Shown: positions 18,201 to 25,896 of the stretch, piece by piece
How the letters are laid out: each line of letters starts with the position of its first letter
Position numbering within the stretch: the stretch's first letter is position 1
Assembly (NCBI RefSeq): GCF_041270065.1
Contig: NZ_CP065958.1
Span: 6,882,001 to 6,946,000 of the forward strand
Origin: Streptomyces fradiae
Lineage (GTDB): Bacteria; Actinomycetota; Actinomycetes; Streptomycetales; Streptomycetaceae
Length of the DNA: 64,000 nt
Reading direction: 5' to 3'
Position numbers and translations under genes: made by a program
Notes under the pieces: model-generated
The model's database searches: none
What the model was told of the DNA's origin: nothing
Seen by the model: only the letters and a program-made list of their open reading frames with translations

Positions 18201-18338
18201 ATCGTCCAGGACCGCATCGGCGGCCACATCACCGAGCGCTCGGCGAAGCCCTTCGCCGACGCGGACCACCTGCTGCTGAGCGGCGACGTGGTGGGTGCGG
18301 TGACGAAGCTGACGGAGGCGTACCGCGCGGCGGGCTGA
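15237..18338 (+). CDS. secreted GH3 beta-glucosidase with CBM11-like and Calx-beta domains
   Basis: 1033 residues; ATG with AGAGGAG upstream. Order: signal peptide about 1-39; galactose-binding/CBM11-like beta-sandwich about 47-225 (VDRFEGEVPF to RFALDGVELYG); Calx-beta-like domain about 236-340 (GGTARIDVSVATT, PGTDYTPVSGTLVF); GH3 N-domain from about 350 (VADLLSRMTLQEKAGQM) with catalytic Asp642 in FVISDWQAID; GH3 C-domain (QVLLKNAGGVLPL, PFTGQLPVSWP); and an extra helical tail of about 85 residues. It should release glucose from oligoglucans cut by the GH16 and GH30 enzymes. Probably in one operon with GH30; a terminator follows. Confidence 0.9.
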   Translation: MPHPRHRRRASAAALATTVLAGLLAGAVPSAAASAASAAEADPAPRAVDRFEGEVPFAGPPAEGLFTWGSDADDHPALSLAERADAPEGAKVLEGRYDISGWGGFTHDFAFDRPAQDWTAYKGIRFWWYGQNTAPLPPGSGKRINFEIKDGGANGEASELWTTSFTDDWEGWHLVEIPFSDFHYRADYQPVGGIDQVLGLDRMWGYAVTLPTGTPGGRFALDGVELYGKADPALNTRVVTGAVVHPVDEGGTARIDVSVATTASQPTGEPVTVAYTTDDSGPATPGTDYTPVSGTLVFPAGTPSGTTRSITVTTLKDGSGEEAETIPVKLTVDGAKAPTETPVVAVNAHGLPYLDARLPVKKRVADLLSRMTLQEKAGQMTQAERNALRSPGDIAGYDLGSLLSGGGSVPTPNTAEAWARMVDAYQLRTRATRLQIPLIYGVDAVHGHNNVIGSTIMPHNIGIGAGRDPGLAARTGAVTAKEVRATGVPWDFAPCLCVTRDERWGRSYESFGEDPALVNAMETVIDGMQGARDGRDLDRNDKVLTTAKHFVGDGGTEFGSSTTGSYTIDQGVTRVTRQELEAVHLAPFAEAVKHGVGTVMPSYSSLDILGDDQGPVKMHANAEMINGVLKDRMGFEGFVISDWQAIDQIPGDYPSDVRTSVNAGLDMIMVPTNYQEFTRTLVAEVQAGRIPTARIDDAVARILTQKFRLGLFEKPYADTANLAGVGSAEHRAVAREAAAASQVLLKNAGGVLPLKPTQNVYVAGSNADDLGNQAGGWTVTWQGASGRTTTGTTILEAMKKSADPGATLTWSKDASAPTAGHDVGVVVVGETPYAEGMGDVGNGHDLKLSAADQAAVDRVCAAMPCAVLVVSGRPQLLGDRLPAIDALVASWLPGTEGDGVADVLYGRKPFTGQLPVSWPKSETQLPLNVGDASYDPQFPYGWGLTTLRATPQGGEPALRALALAARALQKTGQSKSPAARQLALRARLIVQDRIGGHITERSAKPFADADHLLLSGDVVGAVTKLTEAYRAAG

Positions 18339-18366
18339 CCGACAGAGCACCCGCCGTGAAACGACC

Positions 18367-18404
18367 GGGGCCGGCACCCTTCCCTTCGGAAGCGTGCCGG
18401 CCCC
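18367..18404. terminator. bidirectional terminator
   Basis: An 11-bp outer stem (GGGGCCGGCAC and its complement), one C-C mismatch and a further 5 bp closed by a CTTC loop, between the converging GH3 and tex genes. Confidence 0.85.
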
Positions 18405-18423
18405 GCACCGTTCCCCGGGCGCG

Positions 18424-20838
18424 TCAGCGCTTGCCGCGGCCCCGCCGGTCGCCCGAGCCGCCCTCGTTCAGCAGGCCCGCCTTGCGCAGGGCGTCCGCCA
18501 TCGCGCTGTTCGCGGGGGTTGGGGCGCCGCCCTGGGAGCGGTCGCGGTCACGACCGCCACCGCCGCCGCCACCGCCGCCGCGGCGCTGCTGTGGCGGGCG
18601 GCCGCCGCGGTCACCCCGGTCGCCGCGCCTCGGCGCACCCGGCTCCGCGCCGGAGGCGGACGCGGCCGCCTCGTCCTCCAGCCGCAGCGTCAGCGAGATC
18701 CGCTTGCGCGGGATGTCGACGTCCAGGACCTTGACCTTGACCACGTCGCCCGGCTTGACGACGTCCCGCGGGTCCTTGACGAAGGTCTTGGACATGGCGG
18801 AGACGTGCACCAGGCCGTCCTGGTGGACGCCGACGTCGACGAAGGCGCCGAAGGCGGCGACGTTGGTGACGACGCCCTCCAGGACCATGCCCGCCACCAG
18901 GTCGCCGATCTTCTCGACGCCCTCCTTGAAGGTGGCCGTCTTGAAGGCGGGGCGCGGGTCGCGGCCCGGCTTCTCCAGCTCCTTCAGGATGTCGGAGACC
19001 GTCGGCAGACCGAAGGTCTCGTCGACGAAGTCATTCGCCCGCAGCGAGCGCAGCACACCCGTGTTGCCGATGAGCGCCGCGACCTCGCCGCCCGCCGTCT
19101 TCACCATCCGCCGCACCACCGGGTACGCCTCCGGGTGCACCGCCGACGCGTCCAGCGGGTCGTCGCCGCCGCGGATCCGCAGGAAGCCCGCGCACTGCTC
19201 GTACGCCTTGGGGCCGAGCCGCGCCACGTCCTTGAGCGCCTTGCGGGACCGGAAGGGGCCGTTGGCGTCGCGGTGGGCGACGATGTTCTCGGCGAGCCCG
19301 GCACCGATGCCGGAGACCCGCGAAAGCAGCGGCGCGGAGGCGGTGTTGACGTCGACGCCGACGCCGTTCACACAGTCCTCGACCACTGCGTCGAGCGAAC
19401 GCGAGAGCTTCACCTCGGACAGATCGTGCTGGTACTGGCCGACGCCGATCGACTTCGGGTCGATCTTCACCAGCTCGGCCAGCGGGTCCTGCAGCCGCCG
19501 CGCGATGGAGACCGCGCCGCGCAACGACACGTCCAGGCCCGGGAGTTCCTGCGAGGCGAAGGCGGAGGCGGAGTAGACCGAGGCGCCGGCCTCCGACACC
19601 ATCACCTTCGTCAGCGCCAACTCGGGGTGCCTGGCGATGAGTTCGGCGGCGAGCTTGTCGGTCTCGCGGGACGCGGTGCCGTTGCCGATGGCGACCAGCT
19701 CGACCGCGTGCTCCTTCGCGAGCCGGGCCAGCTTCGCCAGCGACTCGTCCCACTTGTTGGCCGGCACGTGCGGGTAGATCGTGTCGGTGGCCACGACCTT
19801 GCCGGTCGCGTCGACCACGGCCACCTTCACACCCGTACGGAAACCGGGGTCGAGGCCGAGCGTCGCCCGCGTGCCCGCCGGGGCGGCGAGCAGCAGGTCG
19901 CGCAGGTTCGCCGCGAAGACCCGCACCGCCTCGTCCTCGGCGGCCGTGCGGAGCCGCAGCCGCAGGTCGATGCCGAGGTGCACCAGGATCCGGGTGCGCC
20001 AGGCCCAGCGGACGGTGTCCAGGAGCCACTTGTCGCCGGGCCGGCCCCGGTCGGCCACGCCGAAGCGGTGGGCGACGATCGGCTCGTACGAGGAGGTGGG
20101 GGCGTCCGTCGGCTCCTCCGGCTCCAGGTCCAGGGAGAGGACGTCCTCCTTCTCGCCGCGCAGCATCGCCAGGATGCGGTGCGAGGGCAGCGCCGTGAAC
20201 GGCTCGGCGAAGTCGAAGTAGTCGGCGAACTTCGCGCCCGCCTCCTCCTTGCCCTCCCGCACCTTCGCGGCCAGCCGGCCCCGGCCCCACATCCGCTCGC
20301 GCAGCTCGCCGATCAGGTCGGCGTCCTCCGAGAAGCGCTCGGCGAGGATGGCCCGCGCGCCCTCCAGGGCGGCCGCCGGGTCCGCGACGCCCTTGCCGGC
20401 GTCGACGAACGCGGCCGCGGCGGCCAGCGGTTCCACCGTCGGATCGCCGAGCAGGCCCTCCGCCAGCGGCTCCAGACCGGCCTCGCGGGCGATCTGCGCC
20501 TTGGTGCGCCGCTTGGGCTTGAAGGGCAGATAGATGTCCTCCAGGCGCGCCTTGGTGTCGGCGGCCCGGATCTGCGCCTCCAGCTCGGGCGTCAGCTTGC
20601 CCTGTTCCCGTACGGAGTCGAGGACGGCGGAGCGCCGGTCCTCCAGCTCGCGCAGATACCGCAGCCGCTCCTCCAGGGTGCGCAGCTGCGCGTCGTCGAG
20701 CATCTCGGTCGCTTCCTTGCGGTAGCGCGCGATGAACGGCACGGTCGAACCGCCGTCGAGCAGTTCGACGGCCGCCTTCACCTGTCGCTCGCGTACGCCG
20801 AGCTCCTCGGCGATCCTTGCCTCGATGGACGTCGTCAC
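18424..20838 (-). CDS. tex: Tex family RNA-binding transcription accessory protein
   Basis: 804 residues, the usual length for Tex. GTG start at TTSIEARIAEELGVRERQV, where homologues begin. Order: N-terminal helical/HTH region (VPFIARYRKEATEMLDDAQL), YqgF-like RNase-H-fold domain about 320-440 (TLGLDPGFRTGVKVAVVD), helix-hairpin-helix motifs (VDVNTASAPLLSRVSGIG), and an S1 RNA-binding domain about 640-715 (GMVLEGVVTNVAAFGAFVDVG). It ends in a Gly/Arg-rich tail with a run of Gly that probably adds non-specific nucleic-acid binding. A cytoplasmic protein linked to RNA polymerase and ribosome function. Confidence 0.93.
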   Translation of the reverse strand: MTTSIEARIAEELGVRERQVKAAVELLDGGSTVPFIARYRKEATEMLDDAQLRTLEERLRYLRELEDRRSAVLDSVREQGKLTPELEAQIRAADTKARLEDIYLPFKPKRRTKAQIAREAGLEPLAEGLLGDPTVEPLAAAAAFVDAGKGVADPAAALEGARAILAERFSEDADLIGELRERMWGRGRLAAKVREGKEEAGAKFADYFDFAEPFTALPSHRILAMLRGEKEDVLSLDLEPEEPTDAPTSSYEPIVAHRFGVADRGRPGDKWLLDTVRWAWRTRILVHLGIDLRLRLRTAAEDEAVRVFAANLRDLLLAAPAGTRATLGLDPGFRTGVKVAVVDATGKVVATDTIYPHVPANKWDESLAKLARLAKEHAVELVAIGNGTASRETDKLAAELIARHPELALTKVMVSEAGASVYSASAFASQELPGLDVSLRGAVSIARRLQDPLAELVKIDPKSIGVGQYQHDLSEVKLSRSLDAVVEDCVNGVGVDVNTASAPLLSRVSGIGAGLAENIVAHRDANGPFRSRKALKDVARLGPKAYEQCAGFLRIRGGDDPLDASAVHPEAYPVVRRMVKTAGGEVAALIGNTGVLRSLRANDFVDETFGLPTVSDILKELEKPGRDPRPAFKTATFKEGVEKIGDLVAGMVLEGVVTNVAAFGAFVDVGVHQDGLVHVSAMSKTFVKDPRDVVKPGDVVKVKVLDVDIPRKRISLTLRLEDEAAASASGAEPGAPRRGDRGDRGGRPPQQRRGGGGGGGGGRDRDRSQGGAPTPANSAMADALRKAGLLNEGGSGDRRGRGKR

Positions 20839-20887
20839 GATGTCCGACCCGCCTTCTCGTGCCTCAAGCTTGCGGATGCATTCTGCC

Positions 20888-20918
20888 GGGTCGGTCACCC
20901 GTACGCGGCAACCGACCC
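20888..20918. terminator. hairpin between two minus-strand genes
   Basis: Perfect 8-bp arms GGGTCGGT/ACCGACCC with a 15-nt loop, downstream of the SCO6745-family gene and upstream of tex. It may terminate the former or fold in the tex 5' leader. The loop is long for a classical terminator. Confidence 0.4.
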
Positions 20919-20951
20919 GCCCTGCCCTCTCTCCGGGGTCTCCGGGGTGCC

Positions 20952-21815
20952 TCAGCCCTTGCCGGTGAGCCCCGCCGGGAACGCGCCCGCGCCGGCCGCC
21001 GTCACCAGGAAGCCCTTGGCGAGCTCGGTGAGCCGGGCCGTGCCCGCCGCGCCCAGGTGCGCGTACGGCGCGGCGTCCAGACGGTCGGTCTCGACCTCCA
21101 GGGCCTCCCGGAGGGCCGTGCCGGCCTCGGTGAGCTCGCCCTCGGCGTCGAGCAGCCCGCGCTCGGTCAGCCGCGCCACGGCCGCGTCCCAGTCCGCGCG
21201 CCCCCAGCCGCGGGTGCCGAGGACCCAGCGCGGTGCCATGCCCTTGCCGGTGGCGGTGTGGCTGGCGAGCGCCTCCACCGGGTCGAGCCCGGCGCTCAGG
21301 AGGGCCGCCACGTGCCCGTCGCCGCGGTGCTCGCGCAGCAGCGTGGCGGCGTGCCAGAGCCGCAGGTGCGGCGCGTCCGGCACCGGCAGGTCGGCGTTGC
21401 CCGAGTACAGCGGACGGGCGTGCCGGGTGCACGCCTCGGCGGCGCGCAGCGCGAGCTCGGCGGCCTCGGCCATCTCGGCGGAGGCCACGGCCTCGTCGCC
21501 GAGCAGCCGCCGATAGGTGGCGTCCACGGCCCGCAGCCGCGCGTCGAGGACGGCGGCGGGGGAGGCGGTCTCCCAGACGGCGGGCAGATGCCGGGCGAGG
21601 AACGCGTGCTCGTAGTTGTAGAAGGCCGCGGCCACGGTTCCGGCCCCGACGGCGCCGAGCGGCGCGCTGCGCGTGGCCAGCCGTATCGCGCTCGTGTCCT
21701 CGATGCCCAGGCCCTTGAACTCGGCGTCCAGGTCGGGCGAGAAGAACAGGGTCGCGTGCAGCAGGTTGACGGGGTGGGCGCAGCGGCGGCCGGCGAGCGG
21801 CGGCAGAGTCGTCAT
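20952..21815 (-). CDS. SCO6745 family protein (winged-helix-like, unknown function)
   Basis: 287 residues from the ATG of MTTLPPLAGRRCAHPVNLLH. I recognise it as the streptomycete family named after SCO6745 (also SalK-like): a helical N-terminal half with LHATLFFSPDLDAEF and YNYEHAFLARHLP, and a C-terminal part (WDAAVARLTERGLLDAEGEL) resembling a winged helix. The biochemical role is not known. The start was chosen because TAGGGT lies 7 nt upstream with no Shine-Dalgarno, implying a leaderless message. Divergent from the GlxA-type regulator. Confidence 0.75.
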   Translation of the reverse strand: MTTLPPLAGRRCAHPVNLLHATLFFSPDLDAEFKGLGIEDTSAIRLATRSAPLGAVGAGTVAAAFYNYEHAFLARHLPAVWETASPAAVLDARLRAVDATYRRLLGDEAVASAEMAEAAELALRAAEACTRHARPLYSGNADLPVPDAPHLRLWHAATLLREHRGDGHVAALLSAGLDPVEALASHTATGKGMAPRWVLGTRGWGRADWDAAVARLTERGLLDAEGELTEAGTALREALEVETDRLDAAPYAHLGAAGTARLTELAKGFLVTAAGAGAFPAGLTGKG

Positions 21816-21822
21816 GATCCGC

Positions 21823-21828
21823 ACCCTA
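21823..21828 (-). promoter_or_regulatory. -10 box TAGGGT, probably leaderless
   Basis: Read on the minus strand, TAGGGT is followed by GCGGATC and then the ATG at 21815. A start 7 nt after the -10 coincides with the initiation codon. Confidence 0.45.
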
Positions 21829-21949
21829 CCTACCGGCCGGTACGCCGGGAATCCCCGACCGGCCGGCTTCGGCCAGGGCCGATCACCATGGCAGGAAAGG
21901 TGGGGTCGGCGTCATTGCGGCCATGCCGGGCGCGGCGAAGGATGGAGCC

Positions 21950-22942
21950 ATGAGCCAGCGCCGCCCCGTGCTCGTCGTCCTCTTCGACGGCGTCCAGAGC
22001 ATCGACGTCACCGGACCCGTCGAGGTGTTCACCGGTGCCGCCCGGGCCGTCGGGCGGCCCGACGCCTGCCCCGTACGCACCGCCTCGCTGGACGGCGGGC
22101 CGGTGCGCACCGACAGCGGGCTGACCCTGCTGCCCGACGGTTCCCTCGACGAGGCCGTCGCCGAAGGGCCGCCGCACACCCTGCTGGTCCCCGGCGGTGG
22201 CGGCACCCGCCGCCCCGACCCGGCGCTGATCGCCTGGCTGCGCGCGCACGCCCCGGACGCCGAACGCCTGGTCTCCGTCTGCACCGGAGCGCTGCTGCTC
22301 GCCGCGGCGGGACAGCTCGACGGGCACCGGGCGACCACCCACTGGTCGGCCTGCGAGCTGCTCGCCCGCCGCCACCCGGCGGTCACGGTCGAGCCCGAGC
22401 CGATCTTCGTACGGGACGGGCGGGTGGCCACCTCCGCGGGCGTCACCGCGGGCATCGACCTCGCGCTCGCCCTGGTCGAGGAGGACCTCGGCCGCGAGGC
22501 CGCGCTCACCGTGGCCCGCCATCTGGTGGTCTTCCTGCGCAGACCCGGCAACCAGGCCCAGTTCAGCGCCCAGCTCGCCGCCCAGACCGCCCGCCGCGAA
22601 CCGCTCAGGGACCTCCAGGCCTGGATCGCCGAGCACCCGGACGGCGACCTGTCCGTCGAGTCCCTCGCCGCCCGGGCCCGGCTCTCGCCCCGGCACTTCG
22701 CCCGCGCCTTCCGGGCCGAGACCGGCGTCACGCCCGGCCGTTACGTCGACCGGATCCGCCTCGAACACGCCCGCCGGCTCCTGGAGGAGACCGCGCACGG
22801 CGTCGAGGAGGTCGCCCGCGCCGCCGGCTACGGCACCCCGGAGGCGATGCGCCGCGCCTTCGTCAAGGCGCTCGGCACCGCGCCCGCCGACTACCGCCGC
22901 CGTTTCCACGCACCCGTACGAGACCACGCACCCGTCAGCTGA
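21950..22942 (+). CDS. GlxA family transcriptional regulator (DJ-1-like domain + AraC HTH)
   Basis: 330 residues; start at MSQRRPVLVVLFDGVQSID with GGATGGAG upstream. The N-terminal DJ-1/PfpI-like domain (about 5-195) has Cys111 in the nucleophile elbow (SVCTGALL) and RATTHWSACELL; the C-terminal AraC-type double HTH (about 220-325) contains SVESLAARARLSPRHFARAF and VEEVARAAGYGTPEAMRRAF. Such proteins sense a small molecule or redox state through the DJ-1 fold. The next gene, 15 nt downstream, encodes a free DJ-1 domain very similar to its N-terminus, probably one operon. Confidence 0.88.
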   Translation: MSQRRPVLVVLFDGVQSIDVTGPVEVFTGAARAVGRPDACPVRTASLDGGPVRTDSGLTLLPDGSLDEAVAEGPPHTLLVPGGGGTRRPDPALIAWLRAHAPDAERLVSVCTGALLLAAAGQLDGHRATTHWSACELLARRHPAVTVEPEPIFVRDGRVATSAGVTAGIDLALALVEEDLGREAALTVARHLVVFLRRPGNQAQFSAQLAAQTARREPLRDLQAWIAEHPDGDLSVESLAARARLSPRHFARAFRAETGVTPGRYVDRIRLEHARRLLEETAHGVEEVARAAGYGTPEAMRRAFVKALGTAPADYRRRFHAPVRDHAPVS

Positions 22943-22957
22943 AAGGAAGCGCACAGC

Positions 22958-23593
22958 ATGCAGATCGCCGTCCTGCTCTACCCGGGGTTCACCACGCTCG
23001 ACGCCGTCGGCGCGTACGAGCTCCTCGCCCGCCTCCCCGGCGCCGAGACCGTCTTCGTGGCCAAGGAGGCCGGACCGGTCCGCAACGACCAGGGCAGCCT
23101 CGCCCTGGTCGCCGACAAGACCCTCGCCGAGGTCCCGCGCCCGGACATCGTGCTCGTCCCCGGCGGCCCGGACGCCCGTACCGCCAAGGACGACCCGGAG
23201 ATCCAGAACTGGCTGCGCACCGCCGACGCGACCAGCACCTGGACCACCTCCGTGTGCACCGGCTCGCTGCTGCTCGGCGCGGCCGGACTGCTCACCGGAC
23301 GGCGCGCCACCACCCACTGGCTCGCCTACGAGGAGCTGAGCGCGCTCGGCGCCGAACCCACCGGCGAGCGCGTCGTCTTCGACGGCAAGTACGTGACGGC
23401 CGCCGGCGTCTCGTCCGGCATCGACATGGCGCTCCACCTCCTCGGCCGGATCGGCGGCGACGCGACCGCGCAGACCATCCAGCTGCTCACCGAGTACGAC
23501 CCGCAGCCGCCGTACGACGCGGGCTCGCCCGAGAAGGCCCCGGCCGAGATCGTCGCCCAGTGGCGCGGCCGTTCCACGGACGAACTCGGCTAG
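22958..23593 (+). CDS. DJ-1/PfpI family protein
   Basis: 211 residues, SD AAGGAAG 8 nt upstream. Full DJ-1/PfpI fold: LYPGFTTLDAVGAYELL at the N-terminus, LVPGGPDARTA, nucleophile Cys100 in SVCTGSLLLGAAG, RATTHWLAYEEL, and YVTAAGVSSGIDMAL. It parallels the N-terminal half of the upstream GlxA-type regulator almost motif for motif, suggesting duplication. Family members are glyoxalase/deglycase, amidase or isonitrile-hydratase-like enzymes; the substrate cannot be told from the sequence. Converges on the crotonase gene with only 8 nt between. Confidence 0.85.
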   Translation: MQIAVLLYPGFTTLDAVGAYELLARLPGAETVFVAKEAGPVRNDQGSLALVADKTLAEVPRPDIVLVPGGPDARTAKDDPEIQNWLRTADATSTWTTSVCTGSLLLGAAGLLTGRRATTHWLAYEELSALGAEPTGERVVFDGKYVTAAGVSSGIDMALHLLGRIGGDATAQTIQLLTEYDPQPPYDAGSPEKAPAEIVAQWRGRSTDELG

Positions 23594-23601
23594 CGGCCGG
23601 C

Positions 23602-24345
23602 TCAGCGCCCGTACGTGAACCGGGGCGCGCGCCGCTCCAGGAAGGCGGCGACCCCCTCCGCGGTGTCGCCGCTGCCGCGCGCCTGCTCCGCCCAGTGCTC
23701 GTCGCGGCCGGTCTGCCCGTCGGCGAACTCCTTGGCGGCGGACTGGGTGAGCAGCGAGCGGGAGACGAGCGTACGGGTGAACTCGGCGACCCGCTTGTCG
23801 AGTTCGCCCACCGGGTGGACCTCGTCCACCAGGCCGGTGCGCAGCGCCCGCTCGGTGTCGATCAACTCGCCCGAGAACAGCAGGTACTTGGCGGCCGAGG
23901 GCCCGACCAGGGCGGCCAGGCGACGGGTGGAGGAGGCGGGGTAGACGATGCCGAGCTTCGCCGGGGTGACGCCGAAGCGCGCGCCCTCCTCGGCGAACCG
24001 CAGGTCGCAGGCGGCGGCGAGCTGGCTGCCGCCGCCCACGCAGTAGCCGCGCACGGCGGCCAGGGTCGGCTTCGGGAAGGCGGCGAGTGCCTCCTCGGCG
24101 CGGACGGCGAGGGACTGCTGCTCGTCACCCGGCTCACGCAGCGCCGAGATGTCGGCCCCGGCGCAGAAGGTGTCGCCCGCGCCGGTGAGCACGAGCGCGC
24201 GCACCGCCGGGTCGGCGGCGAGCGGGGCGAGCAGCCCGGGCAGGGACCGCCACATGTCCGCCGTCATCGCGTTGCGCTTGGCGGGGTTGGCGATGACGAG
24301 GGTGGCGACCTCGTCGGCGATGTTCACGGTCAGCTGCGGCTCCAT
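23602..24345 (-). CDS. crotonase-fold (enoyl-CoA hydratase/isomerase family) protein
   Basis: 247 residues with the crotonase fold: TFCAGADISAL forms the first oxyanion strand and GYCVGGGSQLAAACDLRFA the second. Both catalytic Glu positions of authentic enoyl-CoA hydratase are changed: Gln replaces Glu in GGG(C)ELA, and FGVTPAKLGIVYP replaces FGxPExxLG. The TPxxLGxxY pattern recalls methylmalonyl-CoA decarboxylase-like members. It probably binds an acyl-CoA but may decarboxylate, isomerise or hydrolyse it. Start ATG at MEPQLTVNIADEV; TAGCAT lies 7 nt upstream, so translation is probably leaderless. Confidence 0.82.
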   Translation of the reverse strand: MEPQLTVNIADEVATLVIANPAKRNAMTADMWRSLPGLLAPLAADPAVRALVLTGAGDTFCAGADISALREPGDEQQSLAVRAEEALAAFPKPTLAAVRGYCVGGGSQLAAACDLRFAEEGARFGVTPAKLGIVYPASSTRRLAALVGPSAAKYLLFSGELIDTERALRTGLVDEVHPVGELDKRVAEFTRTLVSRSLLTQSAAKEFADGQTGRDEHWAEQARGSGDTAEGVAAFLERRAPRFTYGR

Positions 24346-24352
24346 GCGCCGG

Positions 24353-24358
24353 ATGCTA
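24353..24358 (-). promoter_or_regulatory. -10 box TAGCAT, probably leaderless
   Basis: TAGCAT on the minus strand, 7 nt before the ATG of the crotonase gene; no Shine-Dalgarno in between. A TACGAT at 24376-24381 on the plus strand may serve the divergent HdeD-like gene. Confidence 0.4.
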
Positions 24359-24410
24359 TCCGGGGGCCCGCTACGTACGATCAAGAAGGGGGTGCGAGGA
24401 GGAGACGCCC

Positions 24411-25118
24411 ATGGCCCGCGAGGACACCCCCGACCCGCCGCCCACGGAGGACCGGCCCACGGAGGACCACCCCACGGACGACCGGCCCACCGAGGGCCAC
24501 CGCACGGGGGACCGGCCCATGGAGGACCTGGCCCGTGAGGGGAAGCGGCTCAGCCGCAGCTTCGGGTGGCTCGCCGCGCTCGGTGTGCTGCTCGTCATCG
24601 GCGGGATCGTCGGTCTGATCTACACCTGGGCGGCCACCCTCACCTCGATGCTGCTGTTCGGCTGGCTGCTGCTGATCGGTGGCGTGGTCGGTCTGCTGCA
24701 CGCGATCGCGTCGCGCGGGACCGGCTCCTTCTGGCTCGCGGCGGTGGTCGCGGCGCTGAACATCGCCGCCGGTGTGGTGGTGATCCGGCATCCGGAGGGC
24801 TCGGCCGAGGCGCTGACCATGTTCGCCGCCCTGCTCTTCCTGACCGGCGGTCTGTTCCGGCTCGTGGGCAGCGTGGTGGTGCGCGGGCCGCAGTTCGGCT
24901 GGACCCTGTTGCAGGGCGCCTTCGGGCTGCTGCTCGGCCTCCTGGTGCTCTTCGACTGGCCCGACAGCAGCCGTTACGTGCTCGGGGTGTTCTTCTCGCT
25001 CGCGCTGCTCTTCGACGGCCTCGGCCTGATCGCGATGGGTGTCGGGGGACGCCGTATCGTCAGTATGGTCACACCAACGGCGCCGACGACGAAGGCGTCA
25101 GCGGGGGATCAGGAGTAG
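24411..25118 (+). CDS. HdeD/DUF308-like membrane protein
   Basis: 235 residues, ATG with a strong GGAGGAG. The first 45 residues are a degenerate Pro-Thr-Glu-Asp repeat (TEDRPTEDHPTDDRP...), presumably cytoplasmic and disordered, followed by six hydrophobic helices arranged as three pairs (for example GWLAALGVLLVIGGIVGLIY, LTMFAALLFLTGGLFRLVGS), the layout of the HdeD acid-resistance family. Role unknown; members are integral cytoplasmic-membrane proteins linked to stress. Monocistronic by appearance. Confidence 0.82.
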   Translation: MAREDTPDPPPTEDRPTEDHPTDDRPTEGHRTGDRPMEDLAREGKRLSRSFGWLAALGVLLVIGGIVGLIYTWAATLTSMLLFGWLLLIGGVVGLLHAIASRGTGSFWLAAVVAALNIAAGVVVIRHPEGSAEALTMFAALLFLTGGLFRLVGSVVVRGPQFGWTLLQGAFGLLLGLLVLFDWPDSSRYVLGVFFSLALLFDGLGLIAMGVGGRRIVSMVTPTAPTTKASAGDQE

Positions 25119-25260
25119 TCGAACAACTGACGTTGGCATACTCACCCGATCAGGAACCGGTCGATATCTGTCGACTTCTGGTCAGTATCCCGAGGTGCGG
25201 TGCCGGATTCCCAAGACTCGACCCGTGGCGACAATCGAGCACGAGGGCGGGAGCCGGACT

Positions 25261-25896
25261 ATGGAGAGCCGCGGGAGCGTCCCCGCCCGGCCACCGTCCT
25301 ACGAAGGGGTCTGGCGCTTCACCGCTCCCGCGGTCGACGTGTCCGTGCCGCAGGCCCGGCACGCCGTCCGCGACCTGTTGGTCCGGCAGAGCGTCCCGGT
25401 GCACGACGACACCGTGCAGGGACTGCTCCTCATCGTCTCCGAACTGGTCACCAACGCGGTGAAGCACGCCGCGCTGCTCTCCCCGGAGATAGCGGTCGAG
25501 GTGGCCATCGGGGCGGAGTGGGTCCGGGTGTCCGTCGAGGACAACCACCCCTACCGCCCCAAGGCCCTGGAGGCCGACTGGGGCCAGACCGGCGGCCGCG
25601 GGCTGCTCCTCGTCCGGGAGATCGCCCGCGAGGCCGGCGGCGCCTGCGACGTCGAGCACACCGCGAGCGGCGGCAAGATCATCTGGGCGGCGCTGCCGCT
25701 CAACCCGTTCGTGCCGGGTCAGGCCCCGGTCGGGCCCCTGGCCCAGGCCGCCCAGGTCCAGGCCGCCGCCCAGGTCCAGGTTCAGGGCCAGGTCCAGACC
25801 CCGGTTCCGACGGTCCAGACCCAGCCCCAGGTTCAGCCCCAGCCGCAGACTCAGGCCGTGGTCACCAGCCGCCGGCCTGACCCGTCAGCTCCCTGA
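25261..25896 (+). CDS. anti-sigma-type ATP-binding protein (RsbW-like kinase fold)
   Basis: 211 residues. GHKL/HATPase_c domain about 25-145: N-box ELVTNAVKHA, G1-like VEDNHPYRP, G2 GGRGLLLVREIA and the end strand GGKIIWAALPL. Proteins of this size in streptomycetes are anti-sigma factors or serine kinases that phosphorylate STAS antagonists such as BldG. The C-terminal 65 residues are a low-complexity Gln/Val/Ala/Pro run (QVQAAAQVQVQGQVQ...) like the tail of the CvnA protein at 62.2 kb. ATG at 25261 was chosen because upstream in-frame sequence is not protein-like. Its last 35 bases overlap the convergent idi gene. Confidence 0.82.
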   Translation: MESRGSVPARPPSYEGVWRFTAPAVDVSVPQARHAVRDLLVRQSVPVHDDTVQGLLLIVSELVTNAVKHAALLSPEIAVEVAIGAEWVRVSVEDNHPYRPKALEADWGQTGGRGLLLVREIAREAGGACDVEHTASGGKIIWAALPLNPFVPGQAPVGPLAQAAQVQAAAQVQVQGQVQTPVPTVQTQPQVQPQPQTQAVVTSRRPDPSAP

